DNA of 64,000 nt from Streptomyces marianii (GCF_005795905.1 NZ_VAWE01000001.1:558001-622000); one strand, 5' to 3'. Counted from the stretch's first letter, positions 1 to 8,472 are shown. Notes: generated from the sequence alone by a model not told the origin. Numbers and translations: made by a program.

Positions 1-73
1 CGTGCGGCCCCGTCGCGGGACGGCGGGCGCGGGAGCACGCTGGAAAGGAGGCCGTCTCCCGGAGGACGTGTCC

Positions 74-907
74 ATGAACGCCATCACTGACACCGAGGCG
101 GGGCGCCGTCTCGCCGCGTTCTTCGACAACCCCGTCGTCGGGATGCTCCCGTGGATCATGTTCTCGGTCCTGGCCGGCCCCGGCCGGTTCGAGTTCGCCG
201 TGGGGGTCTCCCTGGCGATCGCCGTCTTCGTCCTCGTCGTGGACCGGCTGAGACGCCCCGGCGCCTCGGTCAAGATCCTCGAGGTCGCCGACGTCGTCTT
301 CTTCGCGGCCCTCACGATCGTCGGCCTCTTCGCCTCGGTGGGAACGCTGCGCTGGCTGGAGACGTACTCCGGGGAGCTCTCCAACTTCGCCCTGGTGGCC
401 ATCGCCTTCGGCTCGATCGCGGTCCGCGAGCCCTTCACCGTGCAGTACGCCCGCGAACGGGTGGACCGCTCGCTGTGGAACACCCGCGGCTTCCTGCACA
501 CCAACTACGTGATCACCGCCGTGTGGGGGCTCGCGTTCCTGGTGGCGGCGGTGGCGGGGCTCATCGGTGACCTCGTGCTACGCCAACCGGACAACGTCTG
601 GACCAACTGGGTCATCCAGATCGGGGCGATCATCGTCGCCCTGCGCTTCACCGAGTGGTACCCACCGGTCGTACGGGAGCGCATCCACGGCGGCAGGCCG
701 TCCCGCGGCGGCCCGACGTCCGTGGGCTCCCTGTTCATGCCCTTCGCCGGCTATCTGGTGCCCGTGGGGATCGTCGTGCTGGCCCTCGGCTCCGGGCCGG
801 CCTGGCTGGGCATCGCCCTGATCGTCCTCGGAGCCCTGCTCGTACGGGCGTTCAGGCTCGACGCGAACGGCGAGCGGGCCACGGAACCGCGCCACGACAC
901 CGAGTGA
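74..907 (+). CDS. Multi-pass membrane protein, unknown function
   Basis: A 277-residue protein dominated by about seven or eight hydrophobic segments (roughly 20-40, 73-90, 105-118, 145-165, 180-196, 220-262), with a short charged C-terminus. The ATG at 74 is chosen because GGAGG lies at 61-65 just upstream; the frame is open back to the window edge, so a longer start cannot be excluded. No catalytic or transport motif is recognisable. The conserved-looking WNTRGFLHTNYV and RFTEWYPP stretches lie next to membrane segments. It stands alone, convergent with the PIG-L deacetylase gene. An integral membrane location is clear; the function is unknown. Confidence 0.8.
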   Translation: MNAITDTEAGRRLAAFFDNPVVGMLPWIMFSVLAGPGRFEFAVGVSLAIAVFVLVVDRLRRPGASVKILEVADVVFFAALTIVGLFASVGTLRWLETYSGELSNFALVAIAFGSIAVREPFTVQYARERVDRSLWNTRGFLHTNYVITAVWGLAFLVAAVAGLIGDLVLRQPDNVWTNWVIQIGAIIVALRFTEWYPPVVRERIHGGRPSRGGPTSVGSLFMPFAGYLVPVGIVVLALGSGPAWLGIALIVLGALLVRAFRLDANGERATEPRHDTE

Positions 908-1036
908 GCGCTGCGGCGGGAACCGCCCGGCACCCACGGCCGCCTCATCGCGAGACGGTGTGCCCGGTCGCCGGGGTGCGGCGACGCCCTCCCGGCGGGA
1001 GCCCGCCGAAGACCCGCCCGCCCGGGGCCCGGGCCG

Positions 1037-1792
1037 CTACCGGCCGAAGAGTTCGAAGGCCACCGCCGGCACCCCGCCGAACCGGGGGGCCACCGCCTGG
1101 GCGCTGCCCACCAGGAACTCCCGGCAGTACGCCTCCGGGTCCTCGTCCGTCAGAACCTCGATGTAACTGCGGTGTTGCAGCAGCGACCGCACCGAGCGCT
1201 CGAGCCCGGCCGTGGCGTCCACGGCGTGGGTCGGGGTCGACGAGCCGGCGATCGCCACCCATCGGACGCCGCTCCAGGGCTGCAGGCCCTGCTCGGTGAG
1301 GAGTTCGGGGAAGATCCAGCGGTTGCCCGCGTCACCGGCGGCGTCCAGCACGGCCCGGCCCACGGCACGATGGTCCGGCGAGTTCCAGGCTCCGCCGACG
1401 GCCGGGCCCCAGGTGTCGCGGTGGTTGAGGGTGACGACCAGCTCGGGGCGGTGCCGACGGATCGCGGCCGCGATGTCGCGGCGCAGCGCCGTGCCGTACT
1501 CGATGACGCCGTCCCGGTGGTCGAGGAACTCGACGGCGCTCACACCGACGACCGCGGCGCTCGCCCGCTGCTCCCGCTCGCGCAGCGGCCCGCACTCGGC
1601 GGGGTCGACGGTGTCGATCCCGGCCTCGCCCCGGGTGGCGAGGAGGTACGTCACCTCCTTGCCCGCGTCGGTCCAGCCGGCGACGGCCGCGGCGCAGCCG
1701 TACTCGAGGTCGTCCGGGTGGGCGACGACGGCGAGTGCCCGCTGCCAGTCGTCCGGTACCGGTACGAGCTGAGGTTCGGTCAGTTCGGTCAT
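1037..1792 (-). CDS. PIG-L family deacetylase (LmbE-like)
   Basis: A 251-residue metal-dependent deacetylase of the PIG-L/LmbE family, which removes acetyl groups from N-acetylglucosamine-type substrates. The zinc-binding signature AHPDDLEYG is at about residues 24-32, and a SPDHRAVGRAV segment later supplies the second conserved His region. ATG at 1792 is preferred over an upstream in-frame start because homologues begin close to the VVAHPDD strand. The family includes MshB (mycothiol) and antibiotic-tailoring members; nothing here distinguishes the substrate. It stands alone on the minus strand, downstream of the S33 hydrolase gene with about 115 bp between them. Confidence 0.88.
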   Translation of the reverse strand: MTELTEPQLVPVPDDWQRALAVVAHPDDLEYGCAAAVAGWTDAGKEVTYLLATRGEAGIDTVDPAECGPLREREQRASAAVVGVSAVEFLDHRDGVIEYGTALRRDIAAAIRRHRPELVVTLNHRDTWGPAVGGAWNSPDHRAVGRAVLDAAGDAGNRWIFPELLTEQGLQPWSGVRWVAIAGSSTPTHAVDATAGLERSVRSLLQHRSYIEVLTDEDPEAYCREFLVGSAQAVAPRFGGVPAVAFELFGR

Positions 1793-1906
1793 ACGGGCAG
1801 CGTATCCGCAGTGGTCGCGCGTCCCGGAGTGGTTTCCGGGCAACGGTGGGGGTCGTGCCGCCGCCGTGCCCGCCCCGCCCGCCGGCGCCGGGGCACGGCA
1901 CTCTCG

Positions 1907-3205
1907 TCACACCTCGTCGCGGACCAGGGCGAGCAGCCGGTCGAGCACACGGGAGCCGGACGCCCGCACGCCGTCGTGTTCGTACTCGTCGGTGACCCAC
2001 GTGCGCAGTCCGCGGATGGCGCGGGCGGTCGCGAGGGAGTGGGCGGTGTCGACGTACATGTCGTCGTGGTAGACGGCCGCGGCCACCGGGACCTCGTTGG
2101 CCGCGAGGCGCTCGGTGTCGTACAGCGCGGGCCAGTCGGTGCGGGCGGCCAGGATCTCGGCGGCGTCGCGAAGGGGCCGCAGGGCGGGGTCGGTCTCGAA
2201 GTGCCAGGGGTGGACGGACTCGCCGGTGAAGAGCAGCGGTCCGTCCCCGGCCAGCGCCTTCTCCGCGTCGAACTGCGGGAACTCGGCGCGCACCCGCTCG
2301 GCCGCCCAGGCCGTGGGGGCCTGGCCCTGGGCGTAGATGGCCTCGTGCAGGACGGCGTACAGCGGATGGGCCGCGTACGACAGCGCGGCGAGGACGCCCT
2401 GCTGGAAGGCGTCGGAGAGTTCGTCGCCGCGGGCCGTGCGGACGAAGGCGTTCTCCAGCAGGTAGTGGAGCTGGTGGCTGCCGTCGCCGGTGCCGAGCTG
2501 GATTCCCAGCGACTGGAACGCCTCGGTGGTGAGCAGGTAACCGCCGGGCAGGACGGTCCGCCGGGCGGCGAGGTGCTCGGCGATGCGCCGGGCCCGCTCG
2601 ACGTCCTGCGGGTAGCGGGCGTAGTGGGCGTCGTTCTTGCGCTGGATACGGGGGTACGCGGCGCGGTAGACGTCCTCGGCCCGGGCGTCCAGCGAGGGCA
2701 GGCCGCCGGTGATCAGGACGGCCTTCAGCCCTTCCGGTGCGGTCGAGAGGTAGTGGGTGGCGCAGAATCCGCCGAAACTCTGGCCGAGGACGGTCCAGCG
2801 CGCCCCGCCGGTCAGCCGTGCGCGGACCGCTTCGCAGTCGCGGACGATGCTGTCCGCCCGGAAGTGCGAGAGGTAGCGGGCCTGCTCCTCGGGGCCGCCG
2901 CACAGCGGCAGCGTCTGCCGGTTGGCGGGCGAGGACAGTCCGGTGCCGCGCTGGTCGAGGAGGAGCACGCGGAACTCCTGCACCGCGCGTGCCAGCCAGG
3001 CCTGCTTGCCGGGGAAGCGCCGCGCCCCGAAGCCTGGTCCGCCCTCCAGGTACACCAACCAGGGCAGGTCCGCTCCCGCCCGGCCGCTGGAGACGACCTC
3101 ACGGCCGTAGAGGGCTATCTGCTCCCCCGAGGGGTCGGCGTGGTCGAGGGGAACGGTGAAGTGGCGGTCCGTGAGGACGAGGCCCGGCTGCCGGTAGCTG
3201 GTCAC
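1907..3205 (-). CDS. Alpha/beta hydrolase, proline iminopeptidase-like (S33)
   Basis: A 432-residue alpha/beta-hydrolase. The oxyanion-hole motif LEGGPGFG (about 53-60), the conserved DQRGTGLS (84-91) and the nucleophile elbow GQSFGGF (Ser about 143) are diagnostic of the S33 prolyl aminopeptidase family, which removes N-terminal proline or other residues from peptides. No signal peptide is visible, so it is probably cytoplasmic. The length is near the usual 420-430 for the actinobacterial branch. The YHDDMYVD segment near residue 375 probably carries the acid region, and the catalytic His is likely in the DEYEHDGVR stretch. Single gene. Confidence 0.88.
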   Translation of the reverse strand: MTSYRQPGLVLTDRHFTVPLDHADPSGEQIALYGREVVSSGRAGADLPWLVYLEGGPGFGARRFPGKQAWLARAVQEFRVLLLDQRGTGLSSPANRQTLPLCGGPEEQARYLSHFRADSIVRDCEAVRARLTGGARWTVLGQSFGGFCATHYLSTAPEGLKAVLITGGLPSLDARAEDVYRAAYPRIQRKNDAHYARYPQDVERARRIAEHLAARRTVLPGGYLLTTEAFQSLGIQLGTGDGSHQLHYLLENAFVRTARGDELSDAFQQGVLAALSYAAHPLYAVLHEAIYAQGQAPTAWAAERVRAEFPQFDAEKALAGDGPLLFTGESVHPWHFETDPALRPLRDAAEILAARTDWPALYDTERLAANEVPVAAAVYHDDMYVDTAHSLATARAIRGLRTWVTDEYEHDGVRASGSRVLDRLLALVRDEV

Positions 3206-3643
3206 TGCGCGCTCCTGCCGTGTGGTCGCTGATGGTGCGTTCCCCGCCCGCCCAGTGCATCACACGGCCGGGCGGGGGTCGCACCGAGGATCGGCCGGCC
3301 GGGCCGCGAGGCCGGGGAGGATTGGAAGGAATGTCTACTGATCGAGGGGGCGGCACCGACCAGACCCCGCAAGGTCGGGGAGGGAGACGCTGTTCCGCAT
3401 CGCCGACCACCCCGAGTGGGCCGCCCGCTTCGGCCGCGGCCCGTGTGCGCACCGCGCGCGGCGCGCCTTAGGGCTGTCCCGTAAGCCCCAGCGGGCGCAC
3501 GACGACAGCTGCGGCACCTCGCTGCGTTGCCGGATCGCCCGAATACGCCCAGTATGAGGACGACCCTCCGCCTTGCGATGCACCGCATCCGACGCCGCGC
3601 GCTGATCCACCGGTGATGACGGGACAGCCCTTAGCGTGGACGC
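3206..3643. other. Intergenic region holding a MITE
   Basis: No gene is supported between the divergent S33 hydrolase and osmoprotectant ATPase genes. The right part is occupied by the inverted-repeat element at 3468-3633. Its right end stops only about 10 bp before the ATG of the ATPase gene, so any promoter for that gene must lie inside or to the left of the element. Confidence 0.6.
3468..3633 (-). mobile_element. MITE A: non-autonomous element with AGGGCTGTCCCGT ends
   Basis: Terminal inverted repeats AGGGCTGTCCCGT (3470-3482) and ACGGGACAGCCCT (3619-3631) are perfect and flanked on both sides by TTA, consistent with a 3-bp target duplication. No coding capacity. The interior, read on the minus strand, contains GCATCGCAAGGCGGAGGGTC and CCGGCAACGCAGCGAGGTGC, which match the interiors of the two elements at 7447-7612 and 7614-7961 although the ends differ. 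IS5-type elements of the IS1031 subgroup make TNA duplications, so such a transposase may have moved it; that is inference. Confidence 0.75.
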
Positions 3644-4807
3644 ATGATCCGGTTCGAGGAGGTCGGCAAGGTCTATCCGGACGGGACGGCCGCCGTCGAC
3701 GGGCTGTCCTTCGAGGTCGCCGAGGGCGAACTGGTCACGCTCGTCGGCCCGTCGGGTTGCGGCAAGACCACCACGATGATGATGGTCAACCGGCTGATCG
3801 AACCCACGTCCGGGCGGATCCTGGTGGGCGGCGAGGACATCTCCCGGGTCGACCCGGTCCGGCTGCGCCGCCGGATCGGCTACGTCATCCAGCAGGTCGG
3901 CCTCTTCCCGCACCGGACGGTCCTCGACAACACCGCGACCGTGCCGTCGCTGCTGGGCTGGAAGAGGCGCCGGGCCCGGGCCCGGGCCGCCGAACTCCTC
4001 GATCTGGTGGGCCTCGACCCGAAGACCTTCGGAGACCGCTACCCCGAGCAGCTCTCGGGTGGTCAGCGCCAGCGGGTCGGGGTTGCCCGGGCGCTGGCGG
4101 CGGACCCTCCCGTGCTGCTGATGGACGAGCCTTTCGGCGCAGTCGACCCGGTGGTGCGGGAGCGGCTGCAGAACGAGTTCCTGAACCTCCAGGCGACGGT
4201 CCGCAAGACCGTGCTGCTCGTCACCCACGACATCGAGGAGGCGGTGCGGATGGGCGATCGCATCGCCGTGTACGGGCAGGGGCGCATCGAGCAGTTCGAC
4301 ACGCCGGGCGCGGTGCTCGGCACGCCCGCGACCGACTACGTGGCCCGGTTCGTGGGCGCGGACCGGGGGCTGAAGCGGCTCTCGGTGACCGGGATCGAGG
4401 AGGACGGCCTGGAGCAGCCGCCGATCGCGCGCCTGGACGAGCCGGCCGATGCCGCGGCGGGCCGGCTGCGGGCGGCGGACGCTCGCTGGGCTGTCGTGCT
4501 CAACGCCGGGGGCGATCTGCACGGCTGGGTGTCCGCCGAGTCCCTGGCCCGGGCAGGTGGCCGAGGCACGGTCGGCGATCTGGCGCGCCGGATGGAGGCG
4601 TGGGTGCCGCTGGGGGCACCGCTGAAGCAGGCGTTCAGCGAGATGCTGCAGCACGACGCGGGATGGGTGGCGGTGGTGGACGGAACCCGTTTCGTGGGGG
4701 TGCTGACTCCGGCGAAGCTCCACGAGGCACTGCGCCGTTCGGTGGACGCCGAAGCCCGGGGAGTGGCCAGGGACCAGGTGGACTTCGACTCGGTGGCGGA
4801 CGCCTGA
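3644..4807 (+). CDS. Osmoprotectant ABC transporter, ATP-binding protein with CBS region
   Basis: A 387-residue ATPase of the glycine betaine/carnitine/choline importer class (OpuCA/ProV/OpuBA). Walker A GPSGCGKTT (about 35-43), signature LSGGQ (137-141) and Walker B VLLMDEPFG (157-165) are intact. After about residue 250 the C-terminal region resembles a degenerate CBS pair, which in OpuA-type transporters senses ionic strength. The matching permeases and binding protein are on the opposite strand at 4883-7187 and converge on this gene, an unusual split of one importer. The ATG sits about 10 bp past the end of MITE A, so its transcription may depend on sequence in the element. Confidence 0.93.
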   Translation: MIRFEEVGKVYPDGTAAVDGLSFEVAEGELVTLVGPSGCGKTTTMMMVNRLIEPTSGRILVGGEDISRVDPVRLRRRIGYVIQQVGLFPHRTVLDNTATVPSLLGWKRRRARARAAELLDLVGLDPKTFGDRYPEQLSGGQRQRVGVARALAADPPVLLMDEPFGAVDPVVRERLQNEFLNLQATVRKTVLLVTHDIEEAVRMGDRIAVYGQGRIEQFDTPGAVLGTPATDYVARFVGADRGLKRLSVTGIEEDGLEQPPIARLDEPADAAAGRLRAADARWAVVLNAGGDLHGWVSAESLARAGGRGTVGDLARRMEAWVPLGAPLKQAFSEMLQHDAGWVAVVDGTRFVGVLTPAKLHEALRRSVDAEARGVARDQVDFDSVADA

Positions 4808-4882
4808 GCCACTCCGGGGGTGTCCGTCCCGGCCGGCGGGGAGCGGCCTTCCGCGCCGCCCGGAAGAGGGGTGGGGCGCGGC

Positions 4883-5830
4883 TCACTGCGGGAGAAGGCC
4901 CTTGGACCGCAGGTACTGCCGGGCGACGTCCTCGGGCAGCCGGCGCCAGCTGTCCACCTGCTCGTTGAGCCGGGCGAGGTCCTCCGTGGTCAGGACCTCG
5001 TTCAGCTCGTCGAGCGCCTTGTCGACGCCGGGGCCGCCGGCGCGCGCCCGGTTGACGACGGGCACGATGTGGTCCGCGTTCTGGAGGTGCTTGTCGTCCT
5101 TGAGGATCACCAGGCCGAAGTCGTCGAGGGTGGCGTCCGTGGTGGTGGTCAGGACCATCTGGTCCTGGCCCGACTGGACGGCCTGTTTGGCCTGGGTGGT
5201 GCCGACGCCCTTGGGGTCGATGCCGCTGATGCGGATGCCGTACGTCCTCTCCAGCCCGGGCGCGCAGTACGGCCGCCGCACGCACTCGTCCCCGGCGGCG
5301 AGGCGCACGGGGATCCCGGATCTTCCGAGGTCGCTGAGGGTTCGGAGGTCGTGGGCGCGGGCGAACTCCTCGGTGACGGCGAAGGCGTTCTGGTCGACGG
5401 CGCGTCCCGGGTCGAGGACCTTCAGCCCGCGCGCGTCGGCCAGCGGGCGCAGCGCGCTCATGGTGGCGTCGAGGTCGGGCGAGCCGACGGCCGGCGCATC
5501 GGGGCCGTGGGCCCTGGCACCCAGCCAGTCGGCGAAGGTGGCGGCGTACTCGGGGACCACGTCGATCTGGCCGCTCTCCAGGGCGGGTTCGTAGATCTCC
5601 CGGTTGGTGACGGAGATGATCTTCGTCTGGTAGCCGGCGTGCTCGAGCAGCAGGGAGTACATCTGCGCCAGCAGGTCGCTCTCGGTGAAGCCGGCGGATC
5701 CGATCGTCAGATGCCTGCTGTCCCCGGGCGGGGCCGTCACCTGTCCGCGGTCCTCCAGGGACGGGCCCGTGGTGCAGGCGGCCGCCAGGGCCAGCAGGGA
5801 CGTGCCGAGGTGCAAGGGGAGCCGCCTCAT
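4883..5830 (-). CDS. Osmoprotectant ABC transporter substrate-binding lipoprotein
   Basis: A 315-residue binding protein of the OpuCC/ProX/OsmX type. The N-terminus is a lipoprotein signal with lipobox LAAAC (Cys 19), so the protein should be anchored outside the membrane. The SAGFTESDLLAQMY start of the mature domain and the VVPEYAATFADWLG segment are typical of quaternary-amine binding proteins (OpuAC family). The ATG overlaps the stop of the upstream permease by 4 bp (ATGA), so it is translationally coupled as the last gene of a permease-permease-SBP operon. Two cysteines (ECVRRPYC) may form a disulfide. Confidence 0.92.
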   Translation of the reverse strand: MRRLPLHLGTSLLALAAACTTGPSLEDRGQVTAPPGDSRHLTIGSAGFTESDLLAQMYSLLLEHAGYQTKIISVTNREIYEPALESGQIDVVPEYAATFADWLGARAHGPDAPAVGSPDLDATMSALRPLADARGLKVLDPGRAVDQNAFAVTEEFARAHDLRTLSDLGRSGIPVRLAAGDECVRRPYCAPGLERTYGIRISGIDPKGVGTTQAKQAVQSGQDQMVLTTTTDATLDDFGLVILKDDKHLQNADHIVPVVNRARAGGPGVDKALDELNEVLTTEDLARLNEQVDSWRRLPEDVARQYLRSKGLLPQ

Positions 5831-6501
5831 GACGACCGCCGCCCGGTCCAGTCCGGTGCGGACCGTTCCACGGCGACGAAGACCCCTTCCACCACCAGGG
5901 CGAGGGCGGCGACGAGAACCGCACCGGCGACCACCTGCGGGGTGGAGGCGAGATTGAAGCCCGCCGTGATGATGCGGCCCAGCCCGCCGCCGCCCGCCAG
6001 CGCCGCGACGGTCGCGGTGGCCACGAGCTGGACGGCCGCGATCCGTACGCCGGTGAGGACCAGCGGCGTCGCGAGCGGGAGTTCGACCCGGAACAGGGTC
6101 TGGCTGCCCGTCATGCCCATCCCCCGCGCGGCACGTACGACGTCCCGGTCGACACCGCGCATGCCGACGTAGGCGTTCGTCAGCAGCGGCGGCACGGCGA
6201 ACAGCACCAGCGCGACGATGGTGGGCCAGTCGCCCCATGTGCCGATCGGGCTGAGCAGCAGCAGGACGAGGACCGCGAAGGTCGGCACGGCCCGGCCCAC
6301 GTTGGAGATGTTGACGGCGAGTGCGCCGCCCTTGCCGAGGTGGCCCAGGACGAGGGCGACGGGCAGCGCGATCGCGCAGCTGATCACCAGACACACCGAG
6401 GTGAGGTAGAGGTGCTGGCCGAGCCGGCGCCACACACCGTTCTGGCCCGACCAGTTGGCGGCGCTGGTCAGCCAGTCCCAGGTCTGTGCGAGCGTGTTCA
6501 C
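5827..6501 (-). CDS. Osmoprotectant ABC transporter permease (second)
   Basis: A 224-residue BPD_transp_1 permease with about five or six membrane segments. The cytoplasmic EAA-like loop reads ARGMGMTGSQTLFRVELPLA (about residues 123-142), the contact site for the ATPase. The GTG start at 6501 overlaps the stop of the preceding permease (GTGA). It pairs with that permease as a heterodimer, as in OpuCB/OpuCD importers. Confidence 0.92.
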   Translation of the reverse strand: MNTLAQTWDWLTSAANWSGQNGVWRRLGQHLYLTSVCLVISCAIALPVALVLGHLGKGGALAVNISNVGRAVPTFAVLVLLLLSPIGTWGDWPTIVALVLFAVPPLLTNAYVGMRGVDRDVVRAARGMGMTGSQTLFRVELPLATPLVLTGVRIAAVQLVATATVAALAGGGGLGRIITAGFNLASTPQVVAGAVLVAALALVVEGVFVAVERSAPDWTGRRSS

Positions 6502-7187
6502 GCGGCGGTCCGCCGCGCGGGTCGCATCCACGGCGTGAGCATCCGCTGGACGCCCAGCAGGACGAGGTCGGCGGCCACGGCGATGAGTACGCAGAGCACC
6601 GAGGCCGTGAGCACCTGGGCCTTGAAGTAGGTGTTCATCCCCGAGTAGATGAGGTTTCCCAGCCCGCCGAAACCGACGATCGCGCCGATGGTGACCAGCG
6701 AGACGGCGGACACGGTCGCGATCCGCAGCCCGGCCATCGCGGCGGGCAGGGCCAGCGGCAGTTCGACGGCGAGAAGCTGCCGCGTCGGGCCGTAGCCCAT
6801 GCCGCGTGCGGCCTGCCGGGTCTCCGCGGGGACGGAGCGGAGCCCCGCGAGGACGTTGCGGACCAGGAGGGTGAGGGAGTACAGCACGAGCCCTGCGACG
6901 ACCAGTGACGCGGACAGCCCGTACACCGGGAGCAGCAGCGAGAACATCGCCAGGGACGGGATCGTGTAGAGGATCGTCGTCACCCCGAGCACGGGACCGA
7001 CGGCCCAGCGCCACCGCCGGGCCGCGACGGCCAGCGGCACGGCGAGGAGCAGCGCCAGCGCCACGGAGGCGAACGTCAGCTGGAGGTGCTGGAGAGTGGC
7101 GTCCCAGAGGATCTCGCGGCGGGTGGAGAGATAGGCGCCGCAGACCCACTCGTTGCGTGCGAGGCAGTCGTCGGGAGTGGCCGTCAC
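6498..7187 (-). CDS. Osmoprotectant ABC transporter permease (first)
   Basis: A BPD_transp_1 permease of about 229 residues and first gene of the permease-permease-SBP operon. The EAA loop reads ARGMGYGPTRQLLAVELPLA. GTG at 7187 (VTATPDDCLARN) is chosen because the residues upstream of it are low-complexity Arg/Pro/Gly; no strong ribosome site is visible, so the start is tentative. The N-terminal periplasmic segment with two cysteines (DDCLARNEWVCGAYL) before the first membrane helix resembles choline/betaine permeases of actinomycetes. A 260-bp leader and MITE B lie upstream. Confidence 0.9.
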   Translation of the reverse strand: MTATPDDCLARNEWVCGAYLSTRREILWDATLQHLQLTFASVALALLLAVPLAVAARRWRWAVGPVLGVTTILYTIPSLAMFSLLLPVYGLSASLVVAGLVLYSLTLLVRNVLAGLRSVPAETRQAARGMGYGPTRQLLAVELPLALPAAMAGLRIATVSAVSLVTIGAIVGFGGLGNLIYSGMNTYFKAQVLTASVLCVLIAVAADLVLLGVQRMLTPWMRPARRTAA

Positions 7188-7446
7188 CCGTCCATTGCAG
7201 CCCGGGGACCCGGCTCGCGCGCGCTGTGCACAGCTGTCCGAGTGCGCGGCGGTGCTGCCGGGACGGCCACCGGTCCGGAGCGTGGGACCCCGCCCGTCCT
7301 CCGGGCGGACGGCGCCGGGGCGCGGACGCACCGGACGCACTGCCCGGCGGCGTCCCCGGACGGCGGGGCCGGGGTGACGACGTCGCCGGAGACGCAGGAG
7401 GACCGGACCGCGGCCGGTGCCGAGGCCGGCCCGGCCCGGCCCGGCC

Positions 7447-7612
7447 TAGTGCCGCGTCAGGCAAGGTTTGCCCGACAAGGAGCGGCGTCGGGTGCGGTGG
7501 ATCGCAAGGCGCCGGGTCGACCTCGTAGTGGGCCTACTCGGTTGACTCGGCAACGCCGCGAGTCGCCGTGCCGGGCGCCGCGACGGGGCGAACGTTGCCT
7601 GACGCGGCACTA
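7447..7612 (+). mobile_element. MITE B: element with TAGTGCCGCGTCAGGCAA ends
   Basis: Perfect 18-bp terminal inverted repeats at 7447-7464 and 7595-7612 (TAGTGCCGCGTCAGGCAA), 166 bp overall, non-coding. If the terminal TA pairs are target duplications the repeats proper are 16 bp, which would fit IS630/Tc1-type mobility (inference). The interior GGATCGCAAGGCGCCGGGTC and CTCGGCAACGCCGCGAGTCG matches MITE A and MITE C. It directly abuts MITE C, separated by one or two bases. Confidence 0.8.
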
Positions 7613-7613
7613 G

Positions 7614-7961
7614 CTAGGGCGTGTTGCGAATGTAGCTCCGTCCGCCCGCAGGGCGGGGCCTGCGGCGTCTGGTGCATGGGGTCTCCCCCGGGCCCTACGG
7701 GCCGAGGGGGTGGGGACTCCCCCCGGACCCTCCGGCCGAGGGAGTGGGGACTCCCCCCAGGCCCTCCGGCCGAGGGAGTGGGGACTCCCCCCGAGCCCTC
7801 CGGCCGAGGGGGTGGGGTCTCCCCAGGCCCTCCGGGCCGAGGGGAAGATCGCAAGGCGGAGGATCACCCTCGTACCGGACGTACTCGGATGACTCCGACA
7901 ACGCGGCGAGCGTGCGTGCCAGGCGTCGCGGGCCAGGAGGGACTTTCGCCACACGCCCTAG
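7614..7961 (+). mobile_element. MITE C: element with CTAGGGCGTGTtGCGAA ends and internal tandem repeat
   Basis: Terminal inverted repeats CTAGGGCGTGTTGCGAA (7614-7630) and its complement at 7945-7961 match at 16 of 17 positions. The element is about 348 bp, longer than MITEs A and B because it carries five copies of a 34-bp repeat (7678-7847). To the right is the shared core GATCGCAAGGCGGAGGATCA followed by TCCGACAACGCGGCGAGCGT. Non-coding. It is adjacent to MITE B in the same core orientation. Confidence 0.78.
7678..7847 (+). repeat. Five tandem copies of a 34-bp repeat
   Basis: Units start at 7678, 7712, 7746, 7780 and 7814, an exact period of 34 bp. Each begins GGGG(A/T)CTCCCCC and ends CCGAGGG(A/G)GT. 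The opening GGGGACTCCCC is self-complementary, so each unit can form a small hairpin. The array lies inside MITE C and encodes nothing credible. Confidence 0.9.
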
Positions 7962-8055
7962 CCGGCCGACGCCTGGGCCGCGCGGTCACGGGTGGCGGAC
8001 TCACCGCGGGCGGGACCGCGGGCCCGCCCGAGGGCCCGCGGTCCCGCCCGGCGCG

Positions 8056-8472
8056 TCAGATCTTCTCCTCCTGCGACCGTCCCACGCACAGGGCCCAGAT
8101 GATCGCGATGTAGAGGGCGATCGCGACCAGGGACCACAGCGGGTAGTACGGCAGGGAGAGGAAGTTGACGACCAGCAGCACTCCCGCGAGGGCGATGCCG
8201 AGGATCCGCGCCCACAGAGCGCCCTTGAAGAGGGCGAATCCGGCCGCGATGGCTACGATCCCGAAGATCAGATGCAGCCAGCCCCATGCGGTGAGGTCGA
8301 ATCGGAAGACGTAGCCGGGCGTCGCCACGAAGACGTCGTCGTTCGCGATGCCCATGATTCCGCGGAAGAAATCGAGGAATCCGGCGATGATCAGGACCAC
8401 TCCCGCGAACATCGTCAGGCCTCCGGCCCAGGCGAAGTAGCTCTTGGAGTGTCCGGTGGTCGGTTGGGTCAT
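8056..8472 (-). CDS. DUF7144-type four-helix membrane protein
   Basis: A 138-residue protein with four membrane helices (about 13-33, 62-82, 86-104, 110-128) and the actinobacterial pattern FxGxxxIxxGxLxxFxGI near the N-terminus, as in the DUF7144 family. Its function is unknown. The ribosome site GAGGGGA lies just before the ATG at 8472. The gene is 15 bp downstream of the SHOCT-domain gene on the same strand and is probably co-transcribed with it. Small membrane proteins of this sort are frequent in streptomycete stress loci (inference). Confidence 0.85.
   Translation of the reverse strand: MTQPTTGHSKSYFAWAGGLTMFAGVVLIIAGFLDFFRGIMGIANDDVFVATPGYVFRFDLTAWGWLHLIFGIVAIAAGFALFKGALWARILGIALAGVLLVVNFLSLPYYPLWSLVAIALYIAIIWALCVGRSQEEKI

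Noticed and set aside
1172..3232. Long plus-strand frames over the deacetylase/hydrolase genes, and similar long frames elsewhere
   Set aside because: They are antisense shadows of genes with recognised catalytic motifs.
3300..3470. Gene fragment left of MITE A
   Set aside because: A few codons resemble protein (IADHPEWAARFG) but no family or continuation was found.
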